Shown: piece after piece, positions 57,801 to 63,289 of the stretch
Layout: every line of letters starts with the position of its first letter
Numbering within the stretch: the first letter of the stretch is position 1
NCBI GenBank assembly: GCA_024036415.1
Contig: JAMWET010001330.1
Coordinates: forward strand, 199,501-263,500
From: Prochilodus magdalenae
Lineage: Eukaryota; Chordata; Actinopteri; Characiformes; Prochilodontidae
Reading direction: 5' to 3'
DNA length: 64,000 nucleotides
Made by a program: the position numbers and the translations under genes
The notes under the pieces: generated by a model
What the model saw: only the letters and a program-made list of their open reading frames with translations
What the model was told of the DNA's origin: nothing
The model's database searches: none

Positions 57801-58358
57801 GCTGGATAGTTGTAGTTTCCATAAAAATCAGAGGTAAATACATAGTATTTCAAGTATTCTCTTCCTTGATAGCCCATATAAAAAAAAATTCTTTTCAAAA
57901 ATTCCAACAAATGAGCTTATCCTACAGTATTCTGTAAATTAATCTTAAGGGGTGTAGACTTTTTCTTATAGAACCGCCGTGAGTCAAGATTTAGAGCTAT
58001 ATTCCATAAAGTTATAGTGACTGATTCTTTAAAGAACTTTTTTTTTTTTTTTTTTAAAGTTTAAAAGAGTACTTCACTACAAAAAATCTACGAATATTCC
58101 ATTTACATTTGTTGTAGTTGCTCTAAAGAACCTCTAAAGAACCATTTAGGAACCTTTATATTAAGAGTAGCACTTCCTTTCTAGAGTGAGTTCAGTTCAA
58201 ATTCAGCCAGCTTTAAACCTCCTTCATTCAACTTTTGAAACACTGTCATCATCATTTTAAAGCATAACAACATTGGCTCATCACTGTGCTCCCTCCGCCC
58301 CCTCCCCTTCTCTCTTTTCTCTTTGCAGTATTCACCCAACATGACGATGAGTGTTTGA
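4571..58358 (+). CDS. ssbp4: ssbp4-like gene, 15 coding exons, 5' end missing
   Basis: The gene encodes a SSBP2/3/4-family nuclear cofactor. These proteins bind LDB1 through the N-terminal LUFS/LisH domain, protect it from turnover, and work in LIM-homeodomain complexes (family knowledge). Joined exons are 4571-4655, 41475-41564, 50334-50417, 54418-54477, 54559-54622, 55388-55455, 55956-56023, 56147-56192, 56522-56557, 56692-56746, 56975-57045, 57155-57233, 57443-57471, 57588-57689 and 58329-58358. They total 967 nt: one split-codon base, 321 codons and TGA, with no internal stop. The visible protein holds the end of the LUFS domain ([10 protein letters not shown]) and the whole Pro/Gly/Met-rich region. 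About 64 N-terminal residues are absent, giving a projected length near 385, which matches remembered human SSBP4. Blocks [20 protein letters not shown] and GRGPW look more like SSBP4 than SSBP2 or SSBP3. Family membership is very sure; the paralogue is likely but unproven. Confidence 0.9.
6210..6305. promoter_or_regulatory. TAATTA cluster with 15-nt direct repeat
   Basis: CATGCTTAATTAAAC occurs twice (6231-6245 and 6248-6262, period 17), flanked by GATTAATTAC (6222-6231) and CAATTAATC (6295). These are homeodomain-type cores. A third CATGCTTAATT lies at 3232. Enhancer function is inferred only from motif density. Confidence 0.25.
6834..6868. repeat. perfect 16-bp inverted repeat, 3-nt loop
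   Basis: CAGCAGCGATTTTGGA at 6834-6849 is followed by TTT and its exact reverse complement at 6853-6868. Transcribed RNA would form a tight hairpin. No poly-T terminator or mobile-element context is apparent. Confidence 0.85.
8560..8875. mobile_element. decayed Tc1-like element, right end recognisable
   Basis: The stretch ends in GGTGGTCTCTGACTTTTGC (8846-8864), the inverse of the AAAGTCAGAGACCAC end seen at 24687. Inside are pieces typical of these elements, such as TCCACGTTCAAATCCAGACC. No open transposase remains, and the left boundary is not clear. Confidence 0.45.
8966..9320. repeat. dispersed fish repeat sharing TTTATTGTCATATGCACA-type core
   Basis: It begins AAGTTCAAGTTTCAGG, then TTTATTTGTCATATGCACAAC and TGAAATGCTTGTGGTG, followed by an AT-rich body with short TAAATA repeats near 9250-9275. 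A related core, TTTTATTGTCATATGCACAG, occurs at 52974-52993. Two copies in one window support a dispersed family; I cannot name it with confidence. Confidence 0.5.
11008..11034. repeat. short (GTT)n microsatellite
   Basis: Seven or so TTG/GTT units interrupted once by AA. Confidence 0.8.
11200..11424 (-). mobile_element. tRNA-derived SINE, copy 1
   Basis: On the minus strand it starts GGTGTAGCTCAGCGGATAAC, a tRNA-like head with a perfect A box (TAGCTCAGCGG, + strand 11401-11411) and a B box with one mismatch (GGTTTGAATCC, 11342-11352). The tail carries AAGTCGCTCTGGATAAGAGC and AGCTAAATGCC, a sequence very common in teleost genomes. A second copy lies at 54770-54952. It is antisense to ssbp4. 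Confidence 0.8.
12890..13185. promoter_or_regulatory. candidate conserved non-coding element
   Basis: Compositionally complex, repeat-free stretch with AAATTACTGCCATTACACAC and CATAATG near 12950-12972, then CACAATTACTGAGCGC near 13036. Its look differs from the AT-rich surroundings. No alignment was available, so this is a guess from texture and motifs. Confidence 0.15.
13195..13366 (+). repeat. dispersed fish repeat (TTTATTTATAAAGCGCTTT type)
   Basis: It starts GTCGAGTCAAAGTTTATTTA, then AAAGCGCTTTGGACAACAGG, AAAGCAGCTTTACAGAAAG, and GTGGCAAGGAGAAATTCCCT. I recognise this order as a very frequent repeat in ostariophysan fish genomes. The class is uncertain and no coding capacity is seen. 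The right boundary is approximate. Confidence 0.6.
14270..14720. repeat. possible non-autonomous DNA transposon
   Basis: Sequence such as GCCTAAATCTGATTTTGGGC, GATAGTCTGGACAGCAAC and CACATATGGAGGTGGTTTG recalls a dispersed fish element. Ends are not resolved and I saw no convincing terminal inverted repeats, so the call rests on memory of similar sequence. Confidence 0.3.
19200..19487. repeat. polypyrimidine (CT)n tract
   Basis: About 290 bases almost only C and T, mostly CTCTCT with brief interruptions. It makes long artefactual Ser/Leu-rich open frames on the + strand. Confidence 0.95.
19570..19670. mobile_element. solo Tc1-like terminal fragment
   Basis: Holds AATGGTGGTCTCTGACTTTT (19633-19652) and CACTACTGTACTT, the inverse of the TACAGTACTGTGC...GAGA start at 52790. 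No transposase body is next to it. Confidence 0.4.
24544..24570. repeat. (GT)n microsatellite
   Basis: Thirteen uninterrupted TG units. Confidence 0.95.
24685..25060 (+). pseudogene. Tc1-like transposase remnant, internally deleted
   Basis: Starts with an AAAGTCAGAGACCACAATGG terminus near 24687 and ends in TTATACAGACCACTAAGC. An open stretch of 81 codons from 24767 includes [13 protein letters not shown], the signature before the last catalytic acidic residue in Tc1/mariner DDE transposases. The first two catalytic blocks are missing, so the copy cannot be active. A minus-strand relative lies at 27695-28060. Confidence 0.65.
25600..25712. repeat. polypyrimidine tract
   Basis: CT-rich run made of CTTT and CTCT units. 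Confidence 0.9.
26540..26740. promoter_or_regulatory. candidate conserved non-coding element
   Basis: Repeat-free, GC-balanced stretch with a perfect 14-bp palindrome AAGCGCTAGCGCTT (26582-26595), next to AACAAAG (Sox-like) and TGTGCAAATTTA (octamer-like, near 26660). Regulatory role is inferred from motif content only. Confidence 0.2.
27695..28060 (-). pseudogene. Tc1-like transposase remnant, minus strand
   Basis: The left end has GCACTGTACAAAAGACCATC near 27704, a Tc1-type terminus. On the minus strand near 27960-27990 the sequence reads [12 protein letters not shown], identical in wording to the copy at 24685-25060, after which stops break the frame. The shared nucleotide run CCCAGAGTCCAGACCTCAAC shows the two are one family. 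Confidence 0.6.
28681..29075. repeat. long polypyrimidine (CT)n tract
   Basis: Nearly 400 bases of C and T with few interruptions; pure CT from about 29004 to 29074. Overlapping long frames here are low-complexity artefacts. Confidence 0.95.
29185..29230 (+). repeat. 23-nt tandem duplication, G-quadruplex prone
   Basis: Two exact copies (29185-29207, 29208-29230) of a unit beginning CTGAGGGGTGTGGGAGG. Runs GGGG, GGG, GGGGG and GGGG lie 3-4 bases apart on the + strand, which is the strand of the ssbp4 transcript. Confidence 0.85.
29223..29505. repeat. polypurine (GA)n tract
   Basis: GA-rich, including an uninterrupted (AG)n run at 29382-29458. It faces the CT tract at 28681-29075 across about 150 bases. 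Confidence 0.95.
35555..35945 (+). pseudogene. Tc1-like transposase remnant
   Basis: GCTGATGAGTCTGAATTTTAA (35663-35683) encodes ADESEF then a stop, matching the block around the second catalytic Asp of Tc1 transposases. Downstream wording such as GTGAGAAGCGAGAAATGCAAC (GAGAAGCAGAAAATG in the 24.7 kb copy) links it to that copy. Multiple stops make it inactive. The 18-bp minisatellite begins at its 3' edge. Confidence 0.55.
35950..36072. repeat. 18-bp minisatellite, about 7 copies
   Basis: Unit TCTGATACTATAATAATA starts at 35950 (a 23-nt variant), 35973, 35991, 36009, 36027, 36045 and 36063 (partial). Units from 36027 on are identical, which points to recent array growth. Confidence 0.95.
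36840..37060. promoter_or_regulatory. candidate enhancer with TAATTAA, TGATTGACA and CAGCTG
   Basis: GGTAATTAATTCACC (36856-36870) is followed at once by TGATTGACAC (Pbx/Meis-like) and ACAGCTGTAG (E box), then after a GA-rich patch by ACTGATTAAAAG and CCTAATCTTTATGG. The combination of TAAT, TGAC-type and E-box sites is typical of developmental enhancers; no direct evidence. Confidence 0.25.
37635..37657. repeat. (GT)n microsatellite
   Basis: Uninterrupted GT run; a further short run lies at 37853-37874. Confidence 0.9.
38044..38215. repeat. polypurine (GA)n tract
   Basis: GA dinucleotides with a central GGGA-type variant block (about 38139-38160). Confidence 0.95.
38281..38533. repeat. polypyrimidine (CT)n tract
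   Basis: CT dinucleotides with short interruptions, complementary to the GA tract about 65 bases upstream. Confidence 0.95.
39678..40098. mobile_element. possible hAT-type MITE
   Basis: It begins AGGGTGCACAGATACGGG with nearby GGGCTGATGCTGATATAC and ends GATCTGATGCTGATCGTG ... GATCACGCATCTCT. The motif order recalls fish MITEs whose ends read GGTGCACCGAT. Terminal inverted repeats are only approximate and no clear target duplication was seen. Confidence 0.3.
40188..40222. repeat. (GA)n(GT)n microsatellite
   Basis: GA run passing directly into a GT run; another (GT)n run lies at 40348-40375. Confidence 0.9.
41475..41564 (+). CDS. ssbp4: ssbp4 exon: SAAAAPSP block
   Basis: Acceptor TCTTCCAG, donor GTAAGT. 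Thirty codons, phase 0 at both ends, reading [20 protein letters not shown] then [10 protein letters not shown]. This opens the proline-rich region. Because it is phase 0-0 it could be skipped without a frameshift. Confidence 0.95.
43543..43601. repeat. (GA)n microsatellite
   Basis: Almost uninterrupted GA run starting a kilobase-long purine-rich domain. Confidence 0.95.
43680..44561. repeat. kilobase-scale purine-rich degenerate minisatellite domain
   Basis: Nearly 900 bases in which the + strand is mostly A and G. It contains a 24-bp unit TGAGAGAGAAAGAGACAGTA+AGAG repeated at 44013, 44037, 44061 and 44085, and a 29-nt unit around AGTATACCAAGAGACTGAGA repeated twice (about 43938-43995). The minus strand is CT-rich and gives open frames up to 265 codons, which are artefacts. 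Confidence 0.9.
44562..44591 (+). other. G-quadruplex motif
   Basis: GGGTGGGTGGGGTGTGGGGG at 44562-44581 has loops T, T and TGT, with a fifth G run at 44586-44591. It sits at the end of the GA domain on the transcribed RNA's sense strand. Confidence 0.8.
44641..44677. repeat. (CT)n microsatellite
   Basis: Uninterrupted CT run, opposite in sense to the GA domain just upstream. Confidence 0.95.
45417..45459. repeat. (TAA)n microsatellite
   Basis: About fourteen uninterrupted TAA units. Confidence 0.95.
45740..45890. repeat. (GAGAAA)n/(GA)n tract
   Basis: AAAG-interrupted GA units grade into a pure GA run from about 45830. Confidence 0.95.
47580..47690. repeat. possible repeat with ATTTCGATTCGG motif
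   Basis: GTCAATTCGAGTAGGATTC and CATTTCGATTCGGG resemble CGATTC-rich fish repeats; a similar texture occurs at 10860-10940. No boundaries could be set. Confidence 0.2.
50334..50417 (+). CDS. ssbp4: ssbp4 exon: [12 protein letters not shown] block
   Basis: Acceptor CTGTTGCAG, donor GTGAGA. Twenty-eight codons, phase 0-0, reading [20 protein letters not shown] then PMMGPHGQ. The corresponding exon is absent from the common SSBP2 form and alternatively used in SSBP3 (from memory), so it is a likely cassette exon here. Confidence 0.95.
50934..51260 (+). pseudogene. unidentified protein-like frame with one internal stop
   Basis: One frame reads 32 codons (beginning SRLKVVSS, ending AEIQLLTDF), a TAA at 51030-51032, then 75 codons to TGA at 51258-51260. 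The second part includes [49 protein letters not shown] and ends ALTERW. It is rich in Lys, Arg and Glu with few rare residues, quite unlike the random frames around it. A GAAATAAAAATG poly(A)-like signal follows near 51460. I do not recognise the protein. It may be a retrocopy, a transposon-derived domain or a remnant exon; chance is not excluded. Confidence 0.4.
51814..51922. repeat. (CA)n tract with CGTACA interruptions
   Basis: AC units broken several times by GTAC. Confidence 0.95.
52785..52960 (+). mobile_element. Tc1-like 5' terminal fragment
   Basis: ACAGTACTGTGCCAGTTAG (52782-52800) followed by AGATCACCATCATC and TTTATTTCCAATCTTAACG matches the terminal pattern of the other Tc1-like copies. 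It stops before any coding part. Confidence 0.4.
52968..53195. repeat. dispersed repeat, second copy, ending in hairpin
   Basis: AGTTTTATTGTCATATGCAC and ACAATGAAATTCTTAC match the family seen at 8966-9320. The body continues AT-rich to the palindrome at 53144-53193. Confidence 0.45.
53144..53193. repeat. perfect 23-bp inverted repeat, 4-nt loop
   Basis: Arm 53144-53166 starts AAGGTGTATATGCATG; loop TCCG 53167-53170; arm 53171-53193 is the exact reverse complement. Partial pairing continues outward for a few bases (AG...CT). This is by far the cleanest palindrome in the window. Confidence 0.9.
54418..54477 (+). CDS. ssbp4: ssbp4 exon: [13 protein letters not shown] block
   Basis: Acceptor CTTTCCAG, donor GTATCT. 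Twenty codons, phase 0-0, reading [20 protein letters not shown], a highly conserved family block. It is followed by an unusually short intron of 81 nt. Confidence 0.95.
54478..54558 (+). other. ssbp4: 81-nt intron, open in frame
   Basis: GTATCT...CCCCTCAG. Its length is 27 codons exactly and it has no in-frame stop, so retention would insert 27 residues rich in Phe, Leu and Ser ([16 protein letters not shown] then [11 protein letters not shown]) and keep the downstream frame. Confidence 0.85.
54559..54622 (+). CDS. ssbp4: ssbp4 exon: PLLPNSLDP block
   Basis: Acceptor CCCCTCAG, donor GTAGAG. Twenty-one codons plus one base (phase 0 in, 1 out) reading [20 protein letters not shown] then Q. 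The split Gly codon is completed by the exon at 55388. Confidence 0.93.
54770..54952 (-). mobile_element. tRNA-derived SINE, copy 2
   Basis: Same family as 11200-11424: GGCATTTAGCTGACGCTCTT and ATCCAGAGCGACTT are identical. It carries two deletions against copy 1, one of them 17 nt in the CCCAAG...CACAGCAT part. Minus-strand A box is at 54936-54946 and B box at 54890-54900 (GGTTTAAATCC, degraded). Confidence 0.8.
55388..55455 (+). CDS. ssbp4: ssbp4 exon: [14 protein letters not shown] block
   Basis: Acceptor TCATCCAG, donor GTCAGT. Completes Gly, then 22 codons reading [20 protein letters not shown] then PQ; phase 1 in, 0 out. The Met/Gly/Arg texture is typical of the family. Confidence 0.94.
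55956..56023 (+). CDS. ssbp4: ssbp4 exon: [15 protein letters not shown] block
   Basis: Acceptor TGTGTAG after a CT run, donor GTGAGT. Twenty-two codons plus two bases reading [20 protein letters not shown] then MN and the start of a Met codon (phase 2 out). Confidence 0.95.
56147..56192 (+). CDS. ssbp4: ssbp4 exon: [15 protein letters not shown] block
   Basis: Acceptor CTCAAAG, donor GTAAGT. Completes Met, then 15 codons [15 protein letters not shown]. The RGPW order is the one I remember from SSBP4 rather than the GRPWPNP of SSBP2/3. Confidence 0.93.
56522..56557 (+). CDS. ssbp4: ssbp4 exon: [12 protein letters not shown] micro-exon
   Basis: Acceptor CCCCGTAG, donor GTAAGT. Twelve codons, phase 0-0, matching the family IPYSSSSPG block. 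Only 36 nt long. Confidence 0.93.
56692..56746 (+). CDS. ssbp4: ssbp4 exon: [18 protein letters not shown] block
   Basis: Acceptor TGTTGCAG, donor GTCAGT. Eighteen codons plus one base. SPGD at the exon end (family SSBP2/3 forms read SPAD as I recall) supports the SSBP4 assignment. Confidence 0.95.
56975..57045 (+). CDS. ssbp4: ssbp4 exon: [15 protein letters not shown] block
   Basis: Acceptor TTAACCAG, donor GTGAGT. Completes Asp, then 23 codons [20 protein letters not shown] then RPN; phase 0 out. Confidence 0.95.
57155..57233 (+). CDS. ssbp4: ssbp4 exon: [10 protein letters not shown] block
   Basis: Acceptor ATTTCCAG, donor GTGAGA. Twenty-six codons plus one base reading [20 protein letters not shown] then HMNGSL, a near-invariant family block. 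Confidence 0.95.
57443..57471 (+). CDS. ssbp4: ssbp4 exon: [10 protein letters not shown] micro-exon
   Basis: Acceptor GTTCACAG, donor GTGAGA. Only 29 nt; completes Gly then nine codons SGDMDGLPK. Confidence 0.94.
57588..57689 (+). CDS. ssbp4: ssbp4 exon: [15 protein letters not shown] block
   Basis: Acceptor TGGTTCCAG, donor GTAAGT. Thirty-four codons, phase 0-0: [20 protein letters not shown] then [14 protein letters not shown]. The acidic RDDGE and NPFQSES end are shared with SSBP2 and SSBP4. Confidence 0.95.
58329..58358 (+). CDS. ssbp4: ssbp4 terminal coding exon: YSPNMTMSV stop
   Basis: Acceptor CTTTGCAG at 58321-58328. Nine codons YSPNMTMSV and TGA at 58356-58358, the characteristic C terminus of all vertebrate SSBP2/3/4 proteins. 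It fixes the 3' end of the gene. Confidence 0.96.
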   Translation, partial: YSPNMTMSV

Positions 58359-59159
58359 TTTTTTTTCCCCCACTTTTTTATCCTTTATTTTATTTTTTCC
58401 TTTTTTTAATCCCTCCTTGCTTCTTCTTCCCATTCTGCTGCATTTGGTGGGTTTTATATCCACTTATTGCCCCGTCTCCCCCTTCCCATGTCCCCTCCTC
58501 CATTTGTAACACTCTGGGTTGGTGGGGGGGCGCTCCCCTCAGCCGGTTGACGTGGTTACAGAGCGCAGGACCCCTGGCCGGTCTCCCCACTCCAAGGCTG
58601 GCACGGTGGGATCCGCAGGACGAAAGCAGGCCACAAGCCACAGAAAGAATCTCCACTCGGCTCCCACATGCCTGCCTGGCTTCCTCACCGGCCCGGGACA
58701 CTGAGGGTCCTGAGAGCGTGGGTGTATATGAGAGTATGAGTGTGTGTGTGTGTGTGTATGATTTTCAGTATGGGTGGGACTGTTCCAGAAAAACTCACAG
58801 CAAGCTGCTGCTGCTCAGCGCCAAGGCCGGTGGTCTACTTTCAGTCACATTTTATTCTCTCTCCTCTGCAACGTCTTTCAGTCAGCGGCCGACAACAGAA
58901 GCTCGAGTCGGTCCACTGTTTGACTGCCGTCTACATTCTGAAATGGAAAAGCTGAACTGGTGATGACGGCGTCGGGGCAGAAACGGTCTCCTCATGATAT
59001 ATTTGTATATTATTGATTATATTATTGTTATGATTTTCATAATTGATATTGCTATGATGTAGTCATGATTTTATGGATTTTCCTGTAAAGGGCACATTTG
59101 TATCTCAACGACATTGAAGACAGAATAAGCACACACTCAAGAATGCACAATGACACCTC

Positions 59160-59167
59160 TGTTTACA
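59160..59167 (+). promoter_or_regulatory. miR-30-type 8-mer site
   Basis: TGTTTACA is the full 8-mer complement of the miR-30 seed. One such word is expected by chance about every 65 kb, so it is suggestive only. Confidence 0.3.
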
Positions 59168-59784
59168 TGATTTTAGGTATTTGTTTGTCTCTTTTTTTGT
59201 TTAGTTGACTTGTTTTGTCGGATGTCTCCTTACATATACCTCTTCCTGTGTTCTTCATGGAACTGATGTCATCACTACCAGATTACCATAGTAAAAGTGT
59301 ACTTCTCAGTATTTGAGTTTGTGTGAGTTTGATGGCTGTCTGCTTATCACACGATTACAATCACTGTCAGCACTGGATCTGAAACACTTGTAGAATATTT
59401 TGCCTCCTCCCAAATGTTCTCCATCTTCTTTTCATTTTTTTTAACTGTTTCCGTCATGCCTGATCTGTGCGTTCATGTGTTGTCTTCATTGCGTTTCTAT
59501 CATGTAGCATGAAAAGCTTATTGCAGTCACTGTCAGTAGGCTTACGTACTAAAAAAGAAACTAGCTCTAATCTTGCCTTGTCAAAGCATCCCAGCGGTAA
59601 TCGGTTCACCTCTATTCATTGTAATATCCCTTCCAGTTACACGTAAGCTGTTCATTAATGTTTATTGTGACTTTCGCATCATGTATTGATTTGGAAAAGA
59701 TTTTAAATCCTTTCGATGCTGAGCGCCTGGAGGGGCGGCGGCTCCATGGCAGTTCCTCATGTTTTGATTTTTAAGTCCCATGCC

Positions 59785-59792
59785 TGTAAATA
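59785..59792 (+). promoter_or_regulatory. Pumilio response element
   Basis: TGTAAATA matches the UGUANAUA consensus; first of three in this 3' UTR. Confidence 0.45.
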
Positions 59793-60269
59793 CAACGTAT
59801 TTCTCTTATTGGTCATTGGATCTCATTTGTATTTTCAATACACTACTTGTCTGTGAATCTTGTGTGGTTCCATCTTTTTTTCTTAGTGTACGTTTAGCTT
59901 CTGTTTTAAAAAAAAACACCTCCTCATAAGCCCCAGCTAGGAATTATGGTCACTCATTATAGGTCCTGTGGACATTACCCTTTCATTCTAATTGCGTGTT
60001 CGCATCAGTGCACTTCTGATGCTGTTTTCAATTTCAGATTTAATTTAGACCTGTAAAACCTGATTGGGCCTCCACTGAAAATGCTTTTTGTCCCTTGACC
60101 ATGTGGTAGTGATGAATGGTGGGTTAAAAAGTGGGTTTCTGTCAGCACCAGGTCCACCCGCTGATCACATAATGAGGAGTAAATACTCGCTCCCTGCTCT
60201 CCAAGCTGGTTGATACACAGCTCCCTCCTGCCCAAACCCCGTCCCAGCCTTTCACCTGTTGATTTTATT

Positions 60270-60277
60270 TGTAAATA
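60270..60277 (+). promoter_or_regulatory. Pumilio response element
   Basis: TGTAAATA, second of three UGUANAUA matches. Confidence 0.45.
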
Positions 60278-60596
60278 CTGTAAAATGCATTTTGATATCA
60301 TTGACATGTTTTGATATGTCAGTCACAACCAACGAGTACAGCTGAAAATAAGTTATAAAGAATTTGTTTTGTGTTTTTGTATTTTAAAGAGATGGTTTGG
60401 TGTAAAGTAACAGATTGAGGGGAACCCCTATTGCATAAACTAAGGAATACGAGAAAATATTTTTCTGAATTAATACCTCAAAAAGAATCAAATTAAAATT
60501 CACTGTAAACATTTGTATCTCTGGTGGGCTTTGCAAATATGGAAGTGTGTTTTTGAAAGAAAGCCTTTCTTTTTTTTCCAGGTCTGAAGACAGAGC

Positions 60597-60604
60597 TGTA
60601 TATA
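60597..60604 (+). promoter_or_regulatory. Pumilio response element
   Basis: TGTATATA, third UGUANAUA match, 43 nt before a miR-430-type site. Confidence 0.45.
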
Positions 60605-60646
60605 GTTTTCAAGAGGACAGAGAGAGATGGCAGATTAGTACATTGC

Positions 60647-60654
60647 AGCACTTA
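60647..60654 (+). promoter_or_regulatory. miR-430-type 8-mer site
   Basis: AGCACTTA contains the GCACTT core bound by the miR-430/302/17 seed group, with a full match plus terminal A. In fish embryos this core marks maternal mRNAs for clearance. Confidence 0.35.
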
Positions 60655-61257
60655 GGGCTAGCAAATGTGATGGCCTGTGTTCACACAAATTAACCTCAGT
60701 TTGCTGTTTGACCTTCGTTCACTGAAGACAGCTGCACTTTCTGCATGACGTTTTATTAAAATTAAAAGTCCCTAATAACTGCAATATGAGAGCCATCAAA
60801 TTGATGTAATGTAGCCTTCCCATTTTACAAATGTAGACAGTCGTACCATCCGACCAAGGGACCAAAAGTGCGTCTTTTGAAATTACGAGTGCAAACATGA
60901 TTTCAAACGTGCAAATTTGAACTTGTCTGCATACCACTACATCTGAAGACAGCATTGTGCAGACTGATTCTCACTGATCCTCTCTCAGTCCTTAATTGTA
61001 CAATTGTTGGCCATCTCTGTACTTCTATTGTGATGTATAATACTGTAACATTAGGAAGAATTTGGAAAGGGGGGTGGGTGTATTCGGGAGGTTTGGTGAG
61101 GGAGGGAAGAAATGAGATTTTCCTGTACCTTTCATTGTCCTTTCTGGCGACATGACAGTATTCAATATGAAGCAGTCTGTCTCATTGGGTTTGCTTTGTA
61201 TTTCATGGTAGGCTAGTTTGGATCTGTGTCTTAGGGACTTAGATGTCTTGTGTAGGT

Positions 61258-61263
61258 AATAAA
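61258..61263 (+). terminator. ssbp4: poly(A) signal, proximal
   Basis: AATAAA followed within 30 nt by T/GT-rich sequence (TTTGTATGTTACTTTATATT). Confidence 0.6.
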
Positions 61264-61357
61264 GATGTCCTTTGTATGTTACTTTATATTGTAAAGTTTC
61301 TTTAGACTGACAGAAAAAAAGAAAATTTGCTTATCAAAAACAAATGGCTGCATCAAT

Positions 61358-61363
61358 AATAAA
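61358..61363 (+). terminator. ssbp4: poly(A) signal, distal
   Basis: AATAAA followed by TTTTCCTTGGTCTGAGTGTT and more GT-rich sequence, a good downstream element. Confidence 0.6.
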
Positions 61364-61385
61364 TGTAATTTGATATTTTCCTTGG

Positions 61386-63289
61386 TCTGAGTGTTCTTGT
61401 TTGTCTTAAAAGGAGATTTCCACCATTTTTGTTTGACATTTTTACATAAACACATTGTTAAGATAGGTTGGCTTGGTAAGAAATGCTAGGGTTTTGGTGG
61501 TGATAGGAACCAGACAGCCTTAAAAGGCTGCTTCATAGTAAGCTATTGCATGGGAAATTATCGAGTACATTACCAGAAGTTTGAGACAAGGTGTATTTTT
61601 TTTTTTTTTTATCCCTTCGAAGGTTTGTGTAGGTTCACACATTTTGGACAGTATATAAAATAGCTATATTTCTACCATTGGTGTCTATAACGCGTCTCCC
61701 ATGAATCCACTATGAATGAAAGTGTGACTTTTATTTTGGCATGTAAGCATAAACGACTGTGATTGATCATATTAAAATTTACATTTTTAGGAGCCGCATT
61801 ATTAAACATAAATCCTGAATAATAATATGACCGTATAAATTCAGTATATGACATTATGTTTAGAAATGATACTATGAAACTATATTTTTCTGAGGCACTA
61901 ACGGTTTTTCGAAGAAAATGGTGAAGCTTATAGGTTATTAAAATGACTACGTCTTGTATTACTATTACTAAAACCCCATGACTATTTCTGAAACCGCGTT
62001 ATGGGCTGCTGTAAACATTTTAAAGAAAAATAAATCCAAGAATAAAAATCTACCCTTCATTTATGCGCCGAGGACTTTTATTCTGACACGATTGGGACAG
62101 CTCATGTTCTGGAAGAAACAGAAACGATTGTTTTTCTGTCAAAGTTGTTGCAGCAGTCTGGCTCAGATTGGTGCTTATTTCATGGTTTAGTTTAAAGGCT
62201 TTTCTTCACAACCGGTGAGTGTTTTAAGAATTTATGTTTATCTTAATAAATAAAAGGTAAATGTGACACCTGTCAACGGGTGTGTGGTAAATGCTCCAGT
62301 AAACTTCGCTGGTCAGGTCAGGTTAGCTCGCTGTAGCAGCTCGGATGCTGGCTAATGCTAAGAGCAAACTTTACAGAAAGTTCTCGAAAGACTTGCCGAT
62401 TTAAAAAGTGCACGTTTCTTAACGTGAACTAAAGCGGCGTGGTAATACAGCTCCCGTGAAAGTGCGTATTATGTCACACTGCAAATGTGAACAGATAAGT
62501 CGCTATAAGTGATGTTAATGTGCTATATTGTGCTTGTTATTCTTCGGTGTAGCTAGCTAGCTAACATTAGCCTTCTAGCTACCTAGCAAGCTGTATTCGT
62601 CCATGTTAATGAGATTTTTAACTGGAATAAGGGCAGATGTTTAATCAGCTGTCGTCTTGTCCTATGTCCCCAATGTCCTCAGATAGGTTTCAATGTCATT
62701 AGAAATTACAGACCTCCGTTGTTTACAACGCCAGAAATGAGATTTACGTCAGTGGATAGCAATATAGATGTTAACCTAGCTGGTTATCAGATAGATCATT
62801 TTAATTCGGTCCCAAAACTGCGATTTAACGCGGCAAAATCAGTAACCTCCGACACCATTAGGTAGTTAAACATTTAACTCTATAAATCACTGAATAAACC
62901 AACTGTCTGGGGAGCTTGTGTTTCTGTCTGAAACCTGAGTCAGGTTCGGTTATGTCAGGCTAAATGATATAGTCTTCATAAATCAGATTTTAAATGGTTT
63001 TAAATGGCGGTTTATGCTGGCAGGCTAACCTGCAGTAGGTTAACGTTAGTTAGATTACGGCTTTGGAAATAATGCTGCAGTAGCTGTGTAGCTCGCCCTG
63101 CCTTTTGTAAGCTGCTTAAAGGCTTGCAAACCCATCTAAAATCTCTCCATCATTGACCAAGAATACTGTGAATGCACTATTCAAGTCGAAGGGAATAGCT
63201 GCTGCACAAGAGATGTTAATCTGTGGGGCAGTGGAGTTCATATCGCAGATGTCGATCAAACATGCGCACAAATGATATCACTGCAAATA
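61386..63289. other. intergenic region downstream of ssbp4
   Basis: AT-rich. A 70-codon open frame (61978-62190) and a consensus donor CG|GTGAGT at 62215 suggest, weakly, a first exon of a neighbouring + strand gene; no TATA box or CpG island stands out. The rest contains TAGCTAGCTAG-type runs common in fish DNA. Nothing else recognised. Confidence 0.5.

Larger units (their letters stand above)
58359..61385 (+). other. ssbp4: ssbp4 3' UTR
   Basis: Runs from the stop codon to the region after the last of two AATAAA signals (61258-61263 and 61358-61363), each followed by T/GT-rich sequence. It starts with a T- and C-rich stretch and is otherwise AT-rich. It contains UGUANAUA sites at 59785, 60270 and 60597, TGTTTACA at 59160-59167 and AGCACTTA at 60647-60654. 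No transcript evidence, so the 3' limit is inferred. The 225-codon frame across its start is not a gene. Confidence 0.7.

Noticed and set aside
58286..58963. 225-codon + frame
   Set aside because: It is out of frame with ssbp4, spans an intron end, the terminal exon and the 3' UTR, and has no family resemblance. The T/C-rich base composition explains its openness.
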